Origin: Nitrospirota bacterium
GTDB lineage: Bacteria; Nitrospirota; Thermodesulfovibrionia; Thermodesulfovibrionales; JdFR-88
Direction: 5' to 3'
Length of the DNA stretch: 38,428 nucleotides
Assembly: GCA_021789735.1 (NCBI GenBank)
Contig: JAJYJB010000015.1
Coordinates: 1-38,428 of the forward strand
Shown here: positions 15,025 through 23,595 of the stretch, one piece after another
How the letters are laid out: the number at the start of each line of letters is the position of its first letter
Position numbering within the stretch: the stretch's first letter is position 1
Notes under the pieces: generated by a model
Seen by the model: only the letters and a program-made list of their open reading frames with translations
Database searches by the model: none
Told to the model about the DNA's origin: nothing
Program-made: the position numbers and the translations under genes

Positions 15025-16575
15025 ATGTCGGACCTGCCTGATGCCGGCCTTCTTGAGAGAAAAGACAGGGAACTGGCGGCGATACTGGAGATAAGCAGGG
15101 TCCTTACCGCCTCCTTTGACCTTGAGGAAAACCTTGGGGCGGTCATGCGGGTGTTAAGCAGCCTGCTTGAGATGCAGCGCGGGTGCGTATTCCTGAAAGA
15201 CCCCTCCTCCCAGCAGGTGCGCATCGTTGCCGCCCACGGGCTCTCGTCCGAGGAAATATTGAGGGGCAAGTACAAGATCGGAGAGGGGATAGTGGGCAGG
15301 GTCATGGAGAGCGGCAAGGCCATGTTCATCCCGAACATAGGGGAAGAGCCCAAGTTTCTGAACAAGACGGGCTCCAGGCCCGACAAGAACGGCATATCCT
15401 TCATCTGCGAGCCGGTAAGGTTCAAGGACGAGATAATGGGGGTCATCACCGCCGACAGGATATATTCCGCTTCGAGGGGCGGGGTGGATGACGACACCAG
15501 GGTACTGCAGATAGTCTCCTCCCTTATAGCGCAGTTCGTAAAGCTCTGGGGCAACTACAAAAAGGTCGAGGAGGAAAGCCGGGTCCTCAGGCGGGAGCTG
15601 GCGGAGCGGTACAGCCTGCCCAACATAATAGGGGAATCGGAGAAGTTCCAGAGCGTGCTCAAGGCGATAATGAAGGTGGCGGGCACGGACACCACCGTTT
15701 TGCTCCTCGGGGAATCCGGCACCGGAAAAGAGCTGATCGCGCGCACGACGCATTACCAGAGCCCGAGGTCAAGGGGGCCTTTCGTTGCCGTAAACTGCGC
15801 GGCGCTGCCTGAAAATCTGCTCGAGGTTGAGCTTTTCGGCCAGGAGAAGGGCGCCTTCACCGGAGCGGACCGCAGGAGGACAGGCAGGTTCGAGGCCGCA
15901 AACGGCGGCACCATCTTTCTGGATGAGATAGGCGAGCTTCCGCTCGTGCTTCAGGCCAAGTTTTTAAGGGTCCTCGAGGAAAAGACGTTCGAACGCGTGG
16001 GTTCCTCAAGGAGCATGAAGGCGGACGTAAGAATAATCGCCGCCACCAACCGCAACCTGGAGGAGGAAGCCAGAAAGGGCGCCTTCAGGGCGGACCTCTA
16101 CTGGAGGCTGAACGTGGTCTCCATCGTGCTGCCTCCGCTTCGGGAAAGGCAGAAAGACGTCCCCCTGCTGGTAGACTTTTACCTCGAGAAGTTCAACAAG
16201 GCTTACGGGAAAAACGTAAGGGCGGGCGCCGCCGCAATGGAAAGCATGTCCAGGTATCCCTGGCCGGGCAACGTCCGCGAGCTTGCCAATACCATCGAGC
16301 GGCTGGTGATCATGGCGGAAAAAGAAGTGCTTGAGCCCGGAGACCTGCCCTACAATCTGGTGTCCGAAGGCCCCGTAATGCCCCGGGGCCACATATTTGA
16401 TCCCGATACATCTCTGGGCGCGGAGGTAAAGAACCTCGAACGGCAGAGGATAATAAAGGCACTCAGGGAAAACAATTTCATCCAGCAGAAAACGGCCTCC
16501 TCGCTTGGCATTACTCCCAGGAAACTTGCCTACAGGATAAAGAAATACGGCATAGACATGGCCGCGGTAAGATAA
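15025..16575 (+). CDS. NifA-like sigma-54 activator (GAF-AAA+-Fis)
   Basis: A 516-residue activator from the ATG at 15025, chosen because GAGAGG (15011-15016) precedes it at 8 bases; in-frame ATGs at 14950 and 14986 lack one. The N-terminal GAF domain (about 20-175) senses a small ligand or redox state in relatives. The AAA+ domain has Walker [15 protein letters not shown] for sigma-54 contact, and GGTIFLDE. A Fis-type helix-turn-helix is at the end ([24 protein letters not shown]), very like NifA. No nif genes are in the window, so the target is unknown. NifA proteins proper often carry a Cys-rich interdomain linker; I see none here, which argues against oxygen-sensing NifA. It is flanked by the terminator upstream and the signalling block downstream. 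Confidence 0.9.
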   Translation: MSDLPDAGLLERKDRELAAILEISRVLTASFDLEENLGAVMRVLSSLLEMQRGCVFLKDPSSQQVRIVAAHGLSSEEILRGKYKIGEGIVGRVMESGKAMFIPNIGEEPKFLNKTGSRPDKNGISFICEPVRFKDEIMGVITADRIYSASRGGVDDDTRVLQIVSSLIAQFVKLWGNYKKVEEESRVLRRELAERYSLPNIIGESEKFQSVLKAIMKVAGTDTTVLLLGESGTGKELIARTTHYQSPRSRGPFVAVNCAALPENLLEVELFGQEKGAFTGADRRRTGRFEAANGGTIFLDEIGELPLVLQAKFLRVLEEKTFERVGSSRSMKADVRIIAATNRNLEEEARKGAFRADLYWRLNVVSIVLPPLRERQKDVPLLVDFYLEKFNKAYGKNVRAGAAAMESMSRYPWPGNVRELANTIERLVIMAEKEVLEPGDLPYNLVSEGPVMPRGHIFDPDTSLGAEVKNLERQRIIKALRENNFIQQKTASSLGITPRKLAYRIKKYGIDMAAVR

Positions 16576-16720
16576 AAGCAAAACAAAAAAGCCCTCTCGA
16601 AAAAGAAAAATACCTGTTTCCGGTCCATGCTCTTTTAGCGCCTCTCCGGTTGCATTTGGGATAAAAAGCACGCTGCGCGGGAATTCCCGGGGGGTCCCAT
16701 TCAATTCCGCACGTAACCTA

Positions 16721-16750
16721 TTGAAAAAATGCATTCTTTTATATTAATAT
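16721..16750 (+). promoter_or_regulatory. predicted promoter for the PilZ-methyltransferase/kinase operon
   Basis: TTGAAA (16721-16726) and TAATAT (16745-16750) with an 18-base spacer in an AT-rich patch. A 12-bp palindrome, CGGGAATTCCCG (16678-16689), lies about 30 bases upstream and could be an operator. Moderate matches only. Confidence 0.4.
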
Positions 16751-16769
16751 TCGCCGGGAGGCGTTCTTT

Positions 16770-16797
16770 TCGGAGATGATTTATCGGAGATGATTTA
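16770..16797 (+). repeat. tandem 14-bp duplication in the leader of the PilZ-methyltransferase gene
   Basis: TCGGAGATGATTTA occurs twice head to tail (16770-16783, 16784-16797). Each copy contains CGGAG followed at once by ATG; the first ATG opens a five-codon frame and the second a two-codon one. It may be a recent slippage duplication or a translation-control element. Confidence 0.6.
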
Positions 16798-16818
16798 AAT
16801 GAGAGGGAGGGTTCAAGA

Positions 16819-18219
16819 ATGGCAAGACTGGACGCAAGATGCAAAGCCCGCATACCTGTAGTGATCATAGTGAAAGGACACGACGGAAACCTGAAGTCAG
16901 TCACCACCAACCTGGGCCTTGGAGGCGCTTTCATAAATTCCTCCATGTCGCTGCCCGAAAATACCCCCGTAAGGCTGCGCGCGCCGCTGCCAAAGGGGGA
17001 GCTCGATGTAGAGGGAAAAGTTTTAAGACAGGAGCAAGACGGCGTGGCGGTCAAATTCCTGGGGGTTGGAGAGCAGGAGAAGTCCGCCTTGTGGGAATAC
17101 ATCAGGGAAAACATGGAAAAGACTTCCTGCCCTTTCTGCGGTGCGGCTTTGCAGGACGAAGAAGCTGAGTGCCCGGCCTGCGGGATGCGGACCCCTTTGG
17201 AAGAACAGGTATACACAGATGAGCAAAAGAAAAAAGAGGACTCTGCCTGGTGCGATATGCTGGACATGGAAACGGAACGATTCCTAAGCACAATGGAGGA
17301 TCTGGAAAAAAGCCTGCTGAACGAAACGGTCAAGCAAGAATTTGTTCTAAAAAAAACCCATGATGCCATTTATGGTATGGTTGATACAATTGTTAAATTT
17401 GAAGGAGCCGTCCAGGACAGGGAATTAGTTTCACGAAACCGCAAAGAATTCATTAACAGAACGCATTGCATGTTTTCCAAGAGCTATTTCATGAATCACG
17501 CCCGCATATGGCCCAAAGGCTATCAAGGTGATTATAAAATACTGGAAGGCATTTACAGAAACATTCCTCTTTCCCAGGGCATCGGCTATTTCATGGATTA
17601 CCATTTCCTTCAAGCAACCCTTGCCAAGGCATGCAGGGGCAGACTGGCCAAATCAAAGGAAATCCTTGGGGCGGAGTTTATGAAACGGGAAACCCCACGT
17701 TTTTTAGACCTAGGATGCGGCTCCAGCAGAGATCTTTTTGAAATGGCCGAAGAGATAAAAAAATCGGGGGCCAGTCTTACTTGCGTCGATATCGATGAAG
17801 ACGCCCTTCTTTTTTCTTTAAATCGCCTTTCATTCGCCGGACTCGATGATCAGGTGAAATTCCGTAAATATAACGTGGGCCGCATGATAAATCGCGAGCG
17901 GAATCTCAGGGAATTCGGACCACAGGATATTATTTACAGCGCGGGAGTCTTTAATTACTTGCCCGACGATATCATCCCCAAGTTGATAGGCTCTCTTTAT
18001 GAATTATTAAGTCCCGGGGGCAGGCTTATAATAGCTTTTGAGGATGCCAGTCTTTACGTGCCACAAGAATACCAGTGGATTATAAATTGGGATGGTTTAT
18101 TACAGCGGACTCAAACTGATTGCCATTCGTTTTTCAAGGCGGCTGGCTTTTTGAACGAAAAGCTTAAAACGGACCGCGACGAAACGGGTGTCATAATGGT
18201 TTGCACCTTGGATAAATGA
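16819..18219 (+). CDS. PilZ - zinc ribbon - SAM methyltransferase protein (PhcB-like C-terminus)
   Basis: A 466-residue protein in three parts. Residues 1-100 are a PilZ-like domain with R7-x3-R11 and N31-x-G-x-x-G36 (the usual Ser of the c-di-GMP motif is Gly33). Residues 104-121 are a zinc ribbon (C104, C107, C118, C121). Residues about 130-466 are a class I methyltransferase: LDLGCGSSRD (SAM loop), CVDIDEDAL, SAGVFNYLPDD and LSPGGRLIIAFED. The segment before the SAM loop (GYQGDYKILEGIYR, then YFMDYHFLQATLAKACRGR) recalls PhcB, which makes the 3-hydroxy fatty acid methyl ester signal in Ralstonia; this is from memory. AGGGAGG is 8 bases before the ATG. It overlaps the hybrid kinase gene as ATGA. 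GC content drops sharply after the zinc ribbon, so the two halves may have different origins. Confidence 0.85.
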   Translation: MARLDARCKARIPVVIIVKGHDGNLKSVTTNLGLGGAFINSSMSLPENTPVRLRAPLPKGELDVEGKVLRQEQDGVAVKFLGVGEQEKSALWEYIRENMEKTSCPFCGAALQDEEAECPACGMRTPLEEQVYTDEQKKKEDSAWCDMLDMETERFLSTMEDLEKSLLNETVKQEFVLKKTHDAIYGMVDTIVKFEGAVQDRELVSRNRKEFINRTHCMFSKSYFMNHARIWPKGYQGDYKILEGIYRNIPLSQGIGYFMDYHFLQATLAKACRGRLAKSKEILGAEFMKRETPRFLDLGCGSSRDLFEMAEEIKKSGASLTCVDIDEDALLFSLNRLSFAGLDDQVKFRKYNVGRMINRERNLREFGPQDIIYSAGVFNYLPDDIIPKLIGSLYELLSPGGRLIIAFEDASLYVPQEYQWIINWDGLLQRTQTDCHSFFKAAGFLNEKLKTDRDETGVIMVCTLDK

Positions 18220-20420
18220 CCAGCCCTCCATTTGCGTCCTCTCCAGAAAAACAAAGTTATGTAGACAAATATTTGCATCGCGACACTTATTATTGGGTGA
18301 CCTTGCTTGCTTTAACGGGTGCTGCCCTTTTTCTCGTCTTTTCCCTTGTCGATTATTTCATTTCACCGGAAAATTTTGGGTTCTTTTTCCTTGTCAGGTG
18401 TGTGGCAACGATCATACTTTTTATCATTTCTTTTCTTAATATTGTTGTAAACAGAAAGGAAATTAAAAAGAGTTCGCTTCCTATCTTCTTTGTTATGGCA
18501 GCAGTCTTTTTTTCCTCTGCTGCGATTGAAATAATGATTCTTAAGTTGGGTGGCTTCCGCTCGACATATTATGCCGGCCTTATTCTTGTTGTCGTTAGCG
18601 CGCTTACCATACCTATGAACTTTGTCTTCGCAATCATAATAGTAGGGATTATTTATTTCACTTATATTTTGCCTATTCTCCTGAACAGCGGAATAAACGA
18701 CTACGCGGCATTTATAAACAATAATACTTTTCTTCTATCTACTATGGCTATTGCTCTTGTTTGGAAGTTCCTGAGCCAGAAAAATCTTGAAAACCTGCTG
18801 GGCCTCCAATACGACCTTGAGGAAAGCAAAAAGCAGCTTGAGACCTACTCCACTCAGCTTGAGAGCCTGGTTGAGGAGCGCACCAGGGAGCTAAACAAAT
18901 CCGAGCTCATGTTCCGCTCCCTTTTCCAGAACGCCCAGGACGGCATCCTCATCATGGACCAGAAGGGAAAGATCCTGGATGTGAACAAAGCGCTCTGCGA
19001 TATCCACGGCTTTGATCAGAGCGCGCTTACCGGCGCCAATATCGTCCTTCTGGAGACCGAGGAGAACGAGCCTTTTTTCAGGGAGCGCATGGAAAGGATA
19101 CTAAGCGGGGAGGCGCTGCTTTATGAGACGCGCCACTACCGCAAGGACGGCGGCAAGATATCCCTTGAGGTCAGCTCCAAGGTAATAGAGGTCGACGGCC
19201 GCAAGCTCATCCAGTCCTACTACCGGGACGTAACGGAAAAAAAGAAGATGCAGGCCCAGCTGATGCATTCCCAGAAGATGGACTCCATTGGGCAGCTCGC
19301 GGGCGGCATCGCCCACGACTTCAACAACATACTTGCCTCGATCCTGGGCTTTACGGAGCTCATCCTGCTGAAAGAGGGCCTGGACGAGGAGATCGCCGGC
19401 AAGGTAAGGACCATAGACAAGGTCTCAAGGCAGGCGGCCCAGATGGTCTCCAAGCTCATGAGTTTCGCAAGGAGGGGATATTTCGAGGCTGTTCCGTTCA
19501 GCGCGGACAAGGCGGTGAGCGACACCCTTGAGATGATCTCCAGGCTCATACCGGAGAACGTGACACTGTCAAAGCTGCTCCAGGCCCCGCTTGCAATCGT
19601 GAAGGGAGATATAAACATGATGGACCAGGTGGTCATGAACCTGGTCATAAACGCAAGGGACGCCATGCCGGAAGGAGGCACGCTGACCGTGGCCACTTCC
19701 GTTGCGTCCCTTGAGGCCGGCGACCTGGACATAAGCGCCGACGTGGAGCCGGGGGAATACGTGAACATACTTGTCAGGGACACCGGCATGGGTATCCGCG
19801 AGGCGGATATACCGCACATATTCGAGCCCTTTTTCACCACCAAGGAGAAGGGAAAGGGTACGGGCCTGGGTCTTGCCATGGTCTATGGGATAGTAAAAGA
19901 GCACCAGGGGTATATAACGGTGAAAAGCAGGCAGGGCCAGGGGTCTGATTTCAATGTCTACCTGCCGCTTTACCAGAAAAAAAGCCGGACGGAAAGCAAG
20001 CAGGCGGTTTTTTCGGCCGCTGCGGACGTGCGCGGCGGGTCTCCGGAGGCCGCCGGCCGCGGGGAAACCATACTTGCCGTGGACGACGAGGCGCCGGTGC
20101 TTGAGTTCATAAAGGAAACCCTCTCGGGCAGGGGCTTTAACGTTATCGCCACGGGCAGCCCCCTTGTGGCCCTGGACCTTTACAGGGAGAAACGGGACGG
20201 TATAGACCTGGTGATCACCGACATGGTCATGCCTTCAATGGACGGCGGCCAGCTTGCCTGGAGCATAAGGAGCATGAATCCCCGGGCAAGAATAATAGCC
20301 ATAACGGGGTACAATGCCAATGGAGAAGACCGGAATATAGATACCCTCATAAAAAAACCTTTCACAAGCGCCAAGCTCCTCCAGTCGGTAAGGGAAGCGC
20401 TGGCCAGCCGCGGCAAATAA
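18216..20420 (+). CDS. polytopic hybrid sensor histidine kinase (6TM-PAS-HisKA-HATPase-REC)
   Basis: A 734-residue membrane sensor. About six helices occupy residues 27-187, followed by a coiled coil (about 195-228), a PAS domain (about 230-345), a HisKA helix with phospho-accepting His367 (GGIAHDFNNILASILGF), an HATPase domain with N box VINARDAMP, DTGMGI and GKGTGLGLAMVYG, and a C-terminal receiver (about 615-730) with VDDE, Asp in VITDMVMP, and KKPF. All catalytic residues look intact. The start overlaps the methyltransferase stop, so the two products are probably made together. The membrane part is markedly AT-rich and the kinase part is not, with the change near residue 205. The arrangement suggests the methyltransferase makes or modifies the ligand sensed here, as phcB-phcS does. 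That is inference. The convergent HD-GYP response regulator may be its output. Confidence 0.92.
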   Translation: MTSPPFASSPEKQSYVDKYLHRDTYYWVTLLALTGAALFLVFSLVDYFISPENFGFFFLVRCVATIILFIISFLNIVVNRKEIKKSSLPIFFVMAAVFFSSAAIEIMILKLGGFRSTYYAGLILVVVSALTIPMNFVFAIIIVGIIYFTYILPILLNSGINDYAAFINNNTFLLSTMAIALVWKFLSQKNLENLLGLQYDLEESKKQLETYSTQLESLVEERTRELNKSELMFRSLFQNAQDGILIMDQKGKILDVNKALCDIHGFDQSALTGANIVLLETEENEPFFRERMERILSGEALLYETRHYRKDGGKISLEVSSKVIEVDGRKLIQSYYRDVTEKKKMQAQLMHSQKMDSIGQLAGGIAHDFNNILASILGFTELILLKEGLDEEIAGKVRTIDKVSRQAAQMVSKLMSFARRGYFEAVPFSADKAVSDTLEMISRLIPENVTLSKLLQAPLAIVKGDINMMDQVVMNLVINARDAMPEGGTLTVATSVASLEAGDLDISADVEPGEYVNILVRDTGMGIREADIPHIFEPFFTTKEKGKGTGLGLAMVYGIVKEHQGYITVKSRQGQGSDFNVYLPLYQKKSRTESKQAVFSAAADVRGGSPEAAGRGETILAVDDEAPVLEFIKETLSGRGFNVIATGSPLVALDLYREKRDGIDLVITDMVMPSMDGGQLAWSIRSMNPRARIIAITGYNANGEDRNIDTLIKKPFTSAKLLQSVREALASRGK

Positions 20421-20491
20421 AAAAGGTGGTGGAAAAAATGCAGCGGGGGCCGATGGCATGAGGTTCCGTAGAGACCAAAAGAGAATGGGCT

Positions 20492-21598
20492 TCAGAGGAG
20501 GAACGGCCCCGCACCCTCCGGGTTAGAGGTGCGGTATATGCGCTCAAAGGAAGGGGCCGCAACGGAAAACGCCTCCACCACTTTTGGGTCGAAATGCCCC
20601 GGCAAGGTGCGTCCGTCGCCTTCCAGTATCACCCTCACCGCTTCCCTGTGGCTCATAGGCGGCTTGTAAGGCCGGCTGCTCACCAGTGCGTCGTACTGGT
20701 CGCATATCATAACTATTCTGCCCTCTATGGGGATGCCCTCGCCTTTGAGCCCCCTGGGGTATCCCGTGCCATCCCATCTTTCGTGATGGTTCAGGGCGAT
20801 GAGCGCCGCCATCTGCATCTTTGGATGCCGGGAGCTTTTAAGGATGTTCTCACCCATAATGGTATGCGTCTTGATGATATTGAACTCCCCGGCTGAAAGG
20901 GGGCCCCTTTTAAGCAGGATGTTGTCCGGTATCCCTATTTTCCCTATATCGTGGAGAGGAGAGGCAAAGGAGATGGCCTCCACAAAATCCGAGGGCATGT
21001 CCAGGGCCTGGGCCATAATGCTTGAATAAAGCCCTATGCGGATATTGTGGGCCCCGGTCTCGTTGTCCTTGTACTCGGCCACGGTCGTAAGGCACCGGGC
21101 TATTTCATTATTCAAGCCCCTGACCATCGAAAGCGCCTCGGCAAGCTCTTTCGTCCTTTCATTGACGGTCTCCTCGAGCATCCTCTTGTAGTCCGTTTCC
21201 ATGCGGATAAGTCTGTTGTACTCGACCGCCCTCTCAATGGAGTGCAGCACGTGCACAGACTGGTAGGGCTTTACAATGAAATCGAAAGCGCCTTTCTTTA
21301 CCGCGGTTATGGCGACGTTCATGTCGGCATGGCCGGTCATGAGGATCACGGGTATCTCGGGATGGCAGCGGCGTATCTCCTCAAGCAGGTCCAGCCCGGA
21401 GACAACGGGCATCTTGATGTCGGCAAGCACGACGTCCACCCGCAGGGATTCAAGGGTTTTTGCCGCGTCCTGCGCTCCGCAGCATGCAATTACGGGATAG
21501 CCCTGGTCTTTCAGCAGACAGGAAAGAGCATCCAGGATGAAAGGCTCGTCGTCAACCACAAGGATGGCGTTTTCGCTTTTTTCCCCTCGCCCGCTCAT
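20492..21598 (-). CDS. response regulator with HD-GYP c-di-GMP phosphodiesterase domain
   Basis: A 368-residue RpfG-like protein. The receiver (about 8-125) has VVDDEP, the phospho-acceptor Asp in [12 protein letters not shown] and VKPYQ, all standard. A short coiled coil ([14 protein letters not shown]) leads to an HD-GYP domain with [13 protein letters not shown] and [16 protein letters not shown], so both the HD metal dyad and the GYP motif are intact. Family activity is hydrolysis of cyclic di-GMP. An AGGAAAGGG precedes the ATG, and a good promoter lies just upstream. It is convergent with the hybrid kinase, 71 bases apart, and a natural candidate for receiving phosphate from it. The C-terminal tail beyond the HD-GYP domain is short. 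Confidence 0.94.
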   Translation of the reverse strand: MSGRGEKSENAILVVDDEPFILDALSCLLKDQGYPVIACCGAQDAAKTLESLRVDVVLADIKMPVVSGLDLLEEIRRCHPEIPVILMTGHADMNVAITAVKKGAFDFIVKPYQSVHVLHSIERAVEYNRLIRMETDYKRMLEETVNERTKELAEALSMVRGLNNEIARCLTTVAEYKDNETGAHNIRIGLYSSIMAQALDMPSDFVEAISFASPLHDIGKIGIPDNILLKRGPLSAGEFNIIKTHTIMGENILKSSRHPKMQMAALIALNHHERWDGTGYPRGLKGEGIPIEGRIVMICDQYDALVSSRPYKPPMSHREAVRVILEGDGRTLPGHFDPKVVEAFSVAAPSFERIYRTSNPEGAGPFLL

Positions 21599-21634
21599 TG
21601 ACCCTTTCCTGAAGAATTAAAAAAGATATTTGAA

Positions 21635-21664
21635 AGTATACAAAAGGCCTGAAACAACTTTCAA
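21635..21664 (-). promoter_or_regulatory. predicted promoter for the HD-GYP regulator
   Basis: On the minus strand TTGAAA (21659-21664), 18-base spacer, TATACT (21635-21640). The start near 21628 would leave a leader of about 30 bases including the ribosome-binding site. Confidence 0.55.
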
Positions 21665-21735
21665 CGCCGTTATTCTTTTTTTTCGTTTTATCAAACAAAA
21701 CAAAAAATCCCGGGAGGCCTTGTCCTGGAACGGGG

Positions 21736-22422
21736 CTACCTGAGGCGGGCCTTTACGCGCTCGGCCAGCTTGGCAGGAGAGGTGACCATCCTTACCAGGA
21801 ATTCTGTTGCCCCGGCCTTTACAGCCGCCTCCGAAGCGCCCCGGAATGATTTGGCAGAGAGCACCAGAATGGGTATTTCGCTTAAGCCAGGCTTTTGTCT
21901 GATGGCGGAGAAAAGCCCGGACTCTTCGGCGCTGCCCATATATACCACGGCGTCTATTTTTTCCGCATCTGCCATTTCCATTGCGGCAGCGCAGTCCAGG
22001 GCCTCGAACACGGTAAAGCCTTCCAGGACCAGCTTGCTCCTGTAAACACGCCCGGAGGCCTCGTCCGTATCTACGATAAGCACCCTTTTTCTTTCATCGG
22101 ACTTCTCGGGGACGGTGTCGTCTTTGTGCATCTTTATGAAATCGTGGAGTATCCGCTTTTGTTCCCCGGTAATATCAAGAAACACAAGTCCCATCCCGAC
22201 GCCCGGCTTTGAGTGCTGCACACGGGCCTTAAGGTCTAAAGTGGCATTGTCAAGCGGAAGGGATATGTTCAGCACAGAGCCTTTTATGAAGTGCCGGCCG
22301 GTATGGATGTATATGCCGCTCTTGCTCAGGTCGAGCCCTGTGGCGCCGATGACGTTATTTATAACGACTTGCTTTCTGAAGATAACTCTGGGGTCGTTTC
22401 TTTTCTCGACCATTACCCTCAC
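21736..22422 (-). CDS. PilZ domain protein with degenerate receiver domain
   Basis: A 228-residue protein. Residues 1-105 are a PilZ domain: RNDPR near the start for the arginine motif, and DLSKSGIYI, matching the (D/N)xSxxG c-di-GMP motif. Residues about 112-228 fold like a receiver (RVLIVDTDEASGRVYRSKL), but the phospho-acceptor strand reads AVVYMGSAEES with no Asp, and the usual KP is RM. It therefore probably binds c-di-GMP but is not phosphorylated. The open frame starts with GTG at 22422 without a ribosome-binding site; ATG at 22413 has GAGGG only 2 bases before it. The true start is uncertain. It lies upstream of the HD-GYP gene on the same strand with its own promoter. It may tune motility, adhesion or another c-di-GMP output. 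Confidence 0.88.
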   Translation of the reverse strand: MRVMVEKRNDPRVIFRKQVVINNVIGATGLDLSKSGIYIHTGRHFIKGSVLNISLPLDNATLDLKARVQHSKPGVGMGLVFLDITGEQKRILHDFIKMHKDDTVPEKSDERKRVLIVDTDEASGRVYRSKLVLEGFTVFEALDCAAAMEMADAEKIDAVVYMGSAEESGLFSAIRQKPGLSEIPILVLSAKSFRGASEAAVKAGATEFLVRMVTSPAKLAERVKARLR

Positions 22423-22480
22423 GATTCAAAAATCTGGCTTAAAGAAAATAAAAATCTTCTTCCCCGCTCCCTGTGCGGCT

Positions 22481-22510
22481 ATTTTAAAAGTTTTTGCTTT
22501 ATTAAATCAA
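22481..22510 (-). promoter_or_regulatory. predicted promoter for the PilZ-receiver gene
   Basis: On the minus strand TTGATT (22505-22510), 18-base spacer, TAAAAT (22481-22486). The leader would be about 50-60 bases. Confidence 0.45.
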
Positions 22511-22611
22511 TCTTGCCGGCTTTTTTTTTGCGCGGTCAGGCCGGACAGGATGGTGCTGCGCGCCGGTCCTCACGCCTGCGCATTTGCATTTAAAACACCG
22601 GGGAAAAACCG

Positions 22612-22620
22612 TGATAAACT
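22612..22620 (+). promoter_or_regulatory. extended -10 element directly before the alkA-like start
   Basis: TGATAAACT fits the TGnTATAAT extended -10 form and ends 6 bases before the ATG at 22627. Transcription would begin at or next to the start codon. No Shine-Dalgarno is present. No good -35 was found. Confidence 0.35.
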
Positions 22621-22626
22621 TGTGCT

Positions 22627-23595
22627 ATGAAGCTGGTTTCTTTCAGCCTTAAGCCGGTTGCGCCTTTCAGGCTGGACTATACAGCGTGGGCGCTCAGAAG
22701 GAGACCGGACAACATTATTGACCGCTGGGAAGACGGGCGGTACATGAGCGTGTTCAGTTTTGACGGCGAGGTCTTTTCAGTTTCGGTGGTCCAGCCGGGG
22801 GACGCCCGGACCCCCTTGCTGGAGGTGAAAGCGGAAGGGGAAAGGATATCCGGGACGGACTTAAAACAAATAGCGGGCAGGCTCACCAGGATGCTTGGTC
22901 TGGAGGCCGACCTGGCAGGTTTTTACGCCATGGCCGTGAAAGACCGCCGGCTGGCCCCCCTGGTCGAGGAGTTTTACGGGGTAAAGCCCCCGCGTTTCGG
23001 CAGCGTGTTTGAGGCGCTGATCAACGCGGTGGCCTGCCAGCAGATGTCGCTTCTGGTGGGGATAAGGCTTTTAAACAGGCTCGCCCAGGCCTACGGCAAG
23101 GTCTTCACGCACCTTGGCGAAGCGCGCGGGCAGCATGCGTTTCCTTCCCCCGGGGAGCTGGCGCGGGCCAGGCCGCAGGCCTTGCGGGCCTTTGGCTTCA
23201 GCAGCAGAAAGGCGCAGTACATCATAAGCATCTCCCGTTTTGCCCTGGAAGGGGGCGGTAAAAACGCCGCATCCGGCCTTGAGGCGCTGGAGTCACTGCC
23301 GGATGAGGAGGCAGAGGCGGGGCTTTTAACGCTCAGGGGGGTGGGCCGGTGGAGCGCGCAATATGTCCTTCTGCGCGGCATGGGCAGGCTCGGGGTTTTC
23401 CCCGGCGACGATGTGGGCGCGCGGGCCAAGCTTGCGGAGTGGCTCGGTGTAAAGTCCGGGCTGGATTACGAAGGCGTCAGGCGCATCGCCGTCCGGTGGC
23501 ATCCATACGGCGGTCTGATATATTTCCATCTGCTTCTTAAAAGCCTCAGGGCAAAGGGCTTTTTGCCCATTGAGAGGGAGGAGGTCTCCGCGTGA
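22627..23595 (+). CDS. DNA-3-methyladenine glycosylase II (AlkA-like, HhH-GPD)
   Basis: A 322-residue base-excision DNA glycosylase. The N-terminal part (1-115) is a beta-rich AlkA-type domain. The HhH-GPD core follows, with INAVACQQMSLLVG (the conserved QQ helix), the helix-hairpin-helix LLTLRGVGRWSAQYVLLRG, and the catalytic Asp in VFPGDDVGA. Relatives remove alkylated bases such as 3-methyladenine. There is no FeS-cluster Cys motif at the C-terminus, which separates it from Nth/MutY. The ATG at 22627 has no ribosome-binding site but a -10-like element immediately before it. It overlaps the following DUF488 gene as GTGA, so the two form an operon and may share a DNA damage role. Confidence 0.88.
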   Translation: MKLVSFSLKPVAPFRLDYTAWALRRRPDNIIDRWEDGRYMSVFSFDGEVFSVSVVQPGDARTPLLEVKAEGERISGTDLKQIAGRLTRMLGLEADLAGFYAMAVKDRRLAPLVEEFYGVKPPRFGSVFEALINAVACQQMSLLVGIRLLNRLAQAYGKVFTHLGEARGQHAFPSPGELARARPQALRAFGFSSRKAQYIISISRFALEGGGKNAASGLEALESLPDEEAEAGLLTLRGVGRWSAQYVLLRGMGRLGVFPGDDVGARAKLAEWLGVKSGLDYEGVRRIAVRWHPYGGLIYFHLLLKSLRAKGFLPIEREEVSA

